A program made the position numbers and the translations under genes. From positions 1-47,266 of the forward strand of contig JAJBTZ010000030.1 of assembly GCA_020860605.1 (NCBI GenBank): a stretch of 47,266 nucleotides of DNA. The letters run 5' to 3'. This document shows, piece after piece, positions 42,530-47,266 of the stretch; the stretch's first letter is position 1, and the number at the start of each line of letters is the position of its first letter. The notes beneath the pieces are model-generated. The model worked only from the letters and a program-made list of their open reading frames with translations. It made no database searches and was not told where the DNA came from. This stretch comes from Ruminococcus sp. Lineage in GTDB: Bacteria; Bacillota; Clostridia; Oscillospirales; Ruminococcaceae.

Positions 42530-44776
42530 ATGCCTAAGAAGAAAAAGCCCGCTGCGGACAAACCTGTAAAGCTGACGCAGAGGCAGCACGATGCTTATAT
42601 CGCCGGTGCAGGAACGGTTGTCGATGAACCGATTACCGTCACGCTTGAGAAGAACTACATGCCCTATGCGATGAGTGTTATCGTTTCGAGAGCTTTCCCG
42701 GAAATCGACGGCTTCAAGCCCTCTCACAGAAAGCTGCTTTACACCATGTACAAGATGGGACTTCTGACTGGCCCGAGAACGAAATCGGCGAATATTGTCG
42801 GACAGACGATGAAGCTGAACCCCCACGGCGACCAGGCTATTTATGAGACGATGGTCAGACTGGCTCGTGGCAACGAGGCGCTTTTGCACCCTTACATCGA
42901 CTCGAAGGGAAACTTCGGCAAGGCGTATTCGAGCGACATGGCTTTCGCAGCTCCTCGTTATACCGAAGCGAAGCTTGAGCCTATATGCAACGAGCTTTTT
43001 GGAGATATCGACAAGGACACCGTCAACTTCGTCCCGAACTACGACAACACGATGCTCGAGCCGGAGCTGCTGCCGGTTACATTCCCTTCTATTCTCGTCA
43101 ATTCAAACGTCGGTATCGGCGTTTCGATGGCGAGCTCGGTTTGTCCGTTTAATTTAAGAGAGCTTTGCGAAGCGACGATCAATATCATAAGATACCCTGA
43201 TTTTGATGCTCTTGAAGTTATGAAGGGTCCCGACTTCCCTGGCGGAGGATACATGATAAACGAGCCGGAGAAGCTCAGGCAGATTTTCGACACGGGCAGA
43301 GGCTCGGTTAAGGTCAGGGCGAAGTATTCCTTCGACAAAGAGGCCGGCTGCATCGAGATCACCGAGATTCCGCCTACTACGACGGTTGAGGCGATTATCG
43401 AGAAGGTCATCGACCTTGCGAAAAACGGCATGAAGGAAATCACCTACGTAAGAGATGAAACCGACTTGGATGGTTTAAAGATTGCTATCGACGTCAAGCG
43501 TGGAACTGACCCGGACCTCCTCATGAAGAAGCTTTATGCTAAGACCCCTTTGCAGGACAACTATTCAGCTAATTTCAATATCTTAGTCAACGGCTACCCG
43601 AAGGTTCTGGGAGTCAACGACATTATAAGAGAATGGATCAAGTTCAGGGTTGAATGTGTCAAGAGAAGGACAGCGTTTGACTTAAAGAAGAAGAACGAGA
43701 GATTACATTTACTCGAAGGTCTTGAGAAAATTCTTCTTGACATCGACAAGGCTGTCAAGATTGTAAGGGAGACAGAGGAGGAGTCCGAAGTCGTTCCGAA
43801 CCTTATGATCGGGTTCTCGATTGACGAGATTCAGGCGGAATATGTTGCGGAGATAAAGCTCAGGCATCTGAACCGTGAATTTATCCTGAACAGATTAGCC
43901 GATGTCGAGCAGCTGAAGGCTGAGATTGATGAGCTCAATGGAATTTTAGGCTCGGAAAGAAAAGTCAAGCTCATCATCATCGACGAGCTGAAAAAGGTTG
44001 CCGAAAAGTATGGGCAGCCGAGAAGGACGGAGATTATCTACGTCTCCGACGAACCCCTTCCGAAGGAGGAGAAGACTGTTTCCGATTATCCTTGCAGAGT
44101 TTTCCTGACCAGAGAGGGCTACTTCAAGAAGATTACGCCTCAATCTCTCAGGATGTCTGGCGAGCAAAAGGTGAAGGAAAACGACGTTATGATGCAGGAG
44201 TTCGACACGACGAACTCGGCAGAGCTTCTGTTCTTCACGAATTTCCACAACGTCTACAAGACGAAGGTGGCTCAGTTTGGCGACTCGAAGGCGAGCCTGC
44301 TTGGTGACTATATCCCTGTCACGCTCAAGTTCTCGGAAGGCGAGACTGTCGTCAGGATGGCGGTGACCAAGGATTACTCGGGATGCCTCTTGTTTGTTTA
44401 CAAGAACGGAAAAGTAGCCAAAGTTCCGCTTGAGTCATATCAGACGAAGACCAACAGAAAGATGCTCCAGAATGCTTATTCTGATAAGGAGGAGCTCGTT
44501 GAGATGCTCGATGTCGGAGAAGGTGCTGACGTTATGCTCCGCTCTTCGAACGGCAGAGCGATTCTCTTCAACACAGGAATGATTCTTCCGAAGGCGACGA
44601 AGAACACCATCGGCGTTCAGGCGATGACGCTTAAGGCCAAGGGAAGCTTCATCGATTCGGCAGTTATCGTTTCAGAAGAGAAGGCCAAAGAACTAACCAA
44701 ATATCGGACCAAGACCCTCCCTGCAGCAGGACCATTCGCAAAGGACCTTGAAGATCCGAACCAGTATACACTATAA
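42530..44776 (+). CDS. Type II DNA topoisomerase subunit A (GyrA/ParC-like)
   Basis: The 748-residue cleavage-rejoining subunit has a basic N-terminal tail, then MPYAMSVIVSRAFPEIDGFKPSHRK. The helix-turn-helix segment is LNPHGDQAIYE and the active-site Tyr144 lies in APRYTEAKL. A coiled-coil tower spans about residues 375-485. The C-terminal region (about 515-730) has beta-pinwheel-like blades such as GCLLFVYKNGKVAKVP and ATKNTIGVQAMTL. I do not see a GyrA-box (QRRGGKG), which favours a topoisomerase IV-type role. At the positions of E. coli GyrA Ser83 and Asp87 it has Gln102 and Glu106. Confidence 0.9.
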   Translation: MPKKKKPAADKPVKLTQRQHDAYIAGAGTVVDEPITVTLEKNYMPYAMSVIVSRAFPEIDGFKPSHRKLLYTMYKMGLLTGPRTKSANIVGQTMKLNPHGDQAIYETMVRLARGNEALLHPYIDSKGNFGKAYSSDMAFAAPRYTEAKLEPICNELFGDIDKDTVNFVPNYDNTMLEPELLPVTFPSILVNSNVGIGVSMASSVCPFNLRELCEATINIIRYPDFDALEVMKGPDFPGGGYMINEPEKLRQIFDTGRGSVKVRAKYSFDKEAGCIEITEIPPTTTVEAIIEKVIDLAKNGMKEITYVRDETDLDGLKIAIDVKRGTDPDLLMKKLYAKTPLQDNYSANFNILVNGYPKVLGVNDIIREWIKFRVECVKRRTAFDLKKKNERLHLLEGLEKILLDIDKAVKIVRETEEESEVVPNLMIGFSIDEIQAEYVAEIKLRHLNREFILNRLADVEQLKAEIDELNGILGSERKVKLIIIDELKKVAEKYGQPRRTEIIYVSDEPLPKEEKTVSDYPCRVFLTREGYFKKITPQSLRMSGEQKVKENDVMMQEFDTTNSAELLFFTNFHNVYKTKVAQFGDSKASLLGDYIPVTLKFSEGETVVRMAVTKDYSGCLLFVYKNGKVAKVPLESYQTKTNRKMLQNAYSDKEELVEMLDVGEGADVMLRSSNGRAILFNTGMILPKATKNTIGVQAMTLKAKGSFIDSAVIVSEEKAKELTKYRTKTLPAAGPFAKDLEDPNQYTL

Positions 44777-44811
44777 GCCCCGCGTCGCTATGCTGAAAGG
44801 AATCCATCGCA

Positions 44812-45576
44812 ATGTTTTCACTCAATCACTTTATATGGATAGGAATCTGCTGTGTTTTACTCGTGGTTATACTCACTTACCTTCTCAGGAAGAAACCGCC
44901 GATCAAAAACGTTCTGACAGTTTGTTGTGTTGTATGTGTTTTGTCGGAGGTCACGAAGGTATTGAGCATGATGAAGCTTGTGCCATCGAGTGACGGGTCA
45001 ATGATGACGCCCTACCTCGAACTCAACCAGCTGCCGTTCAACCTCTGCTCGATTCAGATTGTATTTATCTTTATTGCGAGGCTGACGAGCAATGAGAAGA
45101 TGAGAAAGACGGTTTTAGGGTTCATGTACCCCACCTGTCTGGCTGGTGCTGTCGGTGCTATCGCTCTTCCGACGATATTTACCTTCAGCATCACCTCCGA
45201 TCAGGCGTTTACTCATCCGCTTGGGTATCAGTTCTTCCTGTATCACGTTATGCTTATAGCTATCGGGGTGTACATTCCCCTCTCGAAGCAAGTTGAACTT
45301 GGAAGAAGACAGTATGCTACCACTATGGGAATATTCTTCGCCATCGGGTTCTCGTCTATCTATATAAACTCGCTCTGTGCCTCACCGACTTATGTCGATG
45401 GAGAGCTTGTGAGCGTTGACTTTGCGACGAACTACTTTGTCACGGGAAGTCAGGACTGGATGATGACGTTTACCGACATAAACCAGTGGAGGCTCTACTT
45501 CTTAGCGATTGTGATTGCAGCAGCTGCGGTTATCACGATTCTGTACATACCATACTTAAGAAAGCCAAAAGTGTGA
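44812..45576 (+). CDS. YwaF/TIGR02206-like integral membrane protein
   Basis: The 254-residue protein has about seven hydrophobic helices, beginning FIWIGICCVLLVVILTYLL. The segment LNQLPFNLCSIQIVFIF matches the LP(L/F)xLCxI hallmark of the YwaF family as I recall it, and HPLGYQFFLYHVMLIAIGVYI carries the conserved His region. The function of the family is not established. It starts 35 bp after topoisomerase subunit A (GAAAGGAA upstream) and ends just before the flippase gene. Confidence 0.7.
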   Translation: MFSLNHFIWIGICCVLLVVILTYLLRKKPPIKNVLTVCCVVCVLSEVTKVLSMMKLVPSSDGSMMTPYLELNQLPFNLCSIQIVFIFIARLTSNEKMRKTVLGFMYPTCLAGAVGAIALPTIFTFSITSDQAFTHPLGYQFFLYHVMLIAIGVYIPLSKQVELGRRQYATTMGIFFAIGFSSIYINSLCASPTYVDGELVSVDFATNYFVTGSQDWMMTFTDINQWRLYFLAIVIAAAAVITILYIPYLRKPKV

Positions 45577-45582
45577 ATATAT

Positions 45583-45637
45583 CACCCTTTCCGAAAATAA
45601 ACTTGTACCAGAGTTTATGGGAAAGGGTGTTATTTTT
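45583..45637 (+). terminator. Hairpin with U-run overlapping the flippase start codon
   Basis: CACCCTTTCC (45583-45592) and GGAAAGGGTG (45620-45629) form a perfect 10-bp stem with a 27-nt loop, followed by TTATTTTT. The right arm lies in codons 2-5 of the next gene and the ATG (45617-45619) is at the loop edge. Confidence 0.55.
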
Positions 45638-47266
45638 ACGGCTAAGAGAGCAGCACTCAAGGGCTCAATTGTACTTCTTATATCGGTGGTGATTTCAAGG
45701 GCTGCAGGGATGCTCCTGAAGATTCCACTCACAAACCTCTTGGGTGGCACTGGAATGGGCTATTATTCGGGAGCATATGCGGTTTTCATGCCACTGTATT
45801 CCTTGTGTGCTGGAAGTCTGTCGATAGCTGTCGCTCAGATGGTTTCGGAGAGCTCAGCTTTCGGAAACAGACGGAGAATGTTACTTATAAGAAAGCAAGC
45901 AACCGTGTTCTTTGGAGCTATTGGGCTGCTTCTTACCCTCATTCCCCTGTTGTTTTCGGGATTTATTTCAGAAAGGCTCATCGGAATTCCTGAGGCGAAG
46001 CTATCGGTGATGGCGATTTCGCCTTGTGTGTTTTTGGGGACGATAACGGCGATTCTTCGGGGATATTACGAAGGGCTTGGAGACATGACGCCGTCGTCGG
46101 TGTCGCAGACGGTTGACGCGATTGTCAAGCTCATTGTTGGGCTTGGGCTGTCGATGGCGGTAAGAAGTTACGCTCTGGGGCTTTTCGAGGCTGGGGAGGA
46201 AGTTTTCGGAGTCTTCTGCTCCACTGAGGCTGAGGCCTTGGAAGTGGCACTGCCGGTGATTGCTTGTGCTGCTGTGTTGGGAACGGCTGCTGCGGATTTA
46301 GCTGGGATGCTGAGCCTTGTCTTGTGGGGACGGTTCCATCGGGACAGGAGCATTATCTGCGAGAGGCCTGAAAGAGCGGAGAAAAGGGAGATCATTAAGC
46401 GTCTTGTGAAGCTCTGCACTCCGATTTCGCTCGCTTCGGTGGTTTCGAGCTTGCTCGGGACGATTGATTTATCGACGATTGTGATGCTTATCGGCAGGAG
46501 CCTTCGGGAGAACCCGGAGCTTTATGTCTCAGAATATGCTTCGGTTATCGAAAGTGGCGTGAGTCTAAAAGACCTGCCGAGCTTTCTTTATGGGTCATTT
46601 ACGGGGCTTTCGATGTCGATATTCACGCTGGCGCCGTCGCTCTGTGCTGTTTTTGGGAGGAGCGCCTTCCCTTCTGTCTCCGAAAACAACGCTCGAGGCA
46701 ACAAAGAGGCGGTTTCGAAAGAGATAAGAAGGGTCATGTGTCTGTCACTTTATATCTCGATTCCGGCTGGGATTGGGCTTTGCATTTATTCGGAGCAGGT
46801 TCTGAGCATTATCTTCCCTTCGAGGATGGCGGAGGTTTCGGTTTCGTGGGTGCCGTTGGCGATACTCTCGACTTCAACGGCGTTTGTGACGGTCTTGGGG
46901 TCTTCATGCTCGATGCTTCAGGCGCTCGGGAGGATGGACATTCCGCTTAAGATAAACCTTGGAGGGGCGGTTCTGAAGTTAGCTCTGAATATGGTGTTTA
47001 TTCCGATGTTCCGTTCTGGGTTATGGGGAGCGAGTGTGGCGACAGTGGTGTCATATTTCGGGATGTGTATGGCCAGTGTTATCATTCTCTATAGGCTCAC
47101 GGGGACGAAGGCAAGGCTCGGTTTTTCGGTTGTTATTCCCACTGTTTTGGGGCTAATTGCCTGTTTTTCTTCGACTTTTATCTATAAGTTCACTTTACTG
47201 CAGTTTTCTCGGACGCTTACGCTCGTATTTTCTGTAAAATTTGCTGTAATAACCAACTTTTTGATG
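45617..47266 (+). CDS. SpoVB/MurJ-like lipid-linked oligosaccharide flippase, 3' end outside the window
   Basis: An uninterrupted frame of 550 codons runs from ATG 45617 to the last base. The N-terminus reads GSIVLLISVVISRAAGMLLKIPL, then LLGGTGMGYYSGAYAVFMPL and AVAQMVSE, the pattern of the SpoVB/MOP polysaccharide exporters. About 12-14 hydrophobic helices follow, with GYYEGLGDMTPSSVSQ and later MLQALGRMDIPLKINLGGA, which match the second repeat of the family. It should flip lipid-linked sugars across the membrane for peptidoglycan, spore cortex or capsule. The ribosome site (CCAGAG) is weak. Family members are usually near this length, so the missing end is probably short. Confidence 0.85.
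   Translation, partial: MGKGVIFTAKRAALKGSIVLLISVVISRAAGMLLKIPLTNLLGGTGMGYYSGAYAVFMPLYSLCAGSLSIAVAQMVSESSAFGNRRRMLLIRKQATVFFGAIGLLLTLIPLLFSGFISERLIGIPEAKLSVMAISPCVFLGTITAILRGYYEGLGDMTPSSVSQTVDAIVKLIVGLGLSMAVRSYALGLFEAGEEVFGVFCSTEAEALEVALPVIACAAVLGTAAADLAGMLSLVLWGRFHRDRSIICERPERAEKREIIKRLVKLCTPISLASVVSSLLGTIDLSTIVMLIGRSLRENPELYVSEYASVIESGVSLKDLPSFLYGSFTGLSMSIFTLAPSLCAVFGRSAFPSVSENNARGNKEAVSKEIRRVMCLSLYISIPAGIGLCIYSEQVLSIIFPSRMAEVSVSWVPLAILSTSTAFVTVLGSSCSMLQALGRMDIPLKINLGGAVLKLALNMVFIPMFRSGLWGASVATVVSYFGMCMASVIILYRLTGTKARLGFSVVIPTVLGLIACFSSTFIYKFTLLQFSRTLTLVFSVKFAVITNFLM

Noticed and set aside
1-47266. CRISPR array, prophage, insertion sequence or replication origin
   Set aside because: No regularly spaced direct repeats, transposase, integrase or capsid genes, and no DnaA-box cluster were seen.

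Overview
The window looks like chromosomal DNA of an anaerobic low-to-mid-GC Bacillota, most likely a Clostridia member of the Oscillospiraceae/Ruminococcaceae type. The grounds are strong AGGAGG ribosome sites, vegetative promoters close to TTGACA-17-TATAAT, a HisZ plus short-HisG histidine operon led by a TrpR-type regulator, the rnj-gdpP-rplI-dnaB order, a SpoVB/MurJ-like flippase, CIRCE-like elements, and a GC-rich palindromic repeat (GCGCCCTCTCAGTCAGC...CTCCCCCAGAGGGGGAGCC) that I recall from gut Clostridia. The genus is an inference. I see no phage, transposase, CRISPR array or rRNA.

Layout. 1-400: the tail of an unknown gene, two hairpins and two minus-strand tRNAs (Gly-CCC, Leu-UAG). 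486-1144: a PIN/AbrB toxin-antitoxin pair with a consensus promoter. 1410-4433: a FucI-like sugar isomerase and pyruvate kinase. 4496-5404: a zinc-ribbon membrane protein facing them. 5649-15259: one long plus-strand operon, yerC-hisZGDCBHAF-hisIE-PHP phosphatase-asnA, holding a full set of genes for histidine synthesis from PRPP and ATP. Its genes are tightly packed, often with ATGA overlaps, and it is preceded by three 8-bp-spaced TAACAT repeats. 15294-15360: a palindromic repeat. 15366-20873: minus-strand genes for a secreted FnIII protein, a membrane-anchored small protein, a MutS-like ATPase, a MalY/PatB lyase and a DUF3737 protein. 20874-21199: a divergent regulatory region with two overlapping CIRCE-like palindromes, then hsp20. 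21738-23096: a nucleobase permease.

23252-32886 (minus) is a housekeeping operon read rnj, gdpP, rplI, dnaB, tilS, hpt, ftsH: RNA processing, c-di-AMP breakdown, ribosome, replication, tRNA modification, purine salvage and membrane proteolysis. 33023-37488 (minus) holds an ArgC-like protein lacking its catalytic cysteine, HflX, and a sugar nucleotidyltransferase fused to a degraded phosphohexomutase. 37838-40214 (plus) is an ECF sigma factor with an overlapping membrane-anchored probable anti-sigma/sensor protein. 40237-40438 carries two inverted palindromic repeats and a terminator. 40536-44776 is a divergent type II topoisomerase B/A pair, followed by a YwaF-like membrane protein and a SpoVB/MurJ-like flippase that runs off the right edge.

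No wholly new system is obvious. The best leads are the paired CIRCE-like operators, the TAACAT array before the histidine operon, the two enzymes that have lost catalytic residues (ArgC-like and the mutase half of the nucleotidyltransferase fusion), and the flippase start codon buried in a hairpin.
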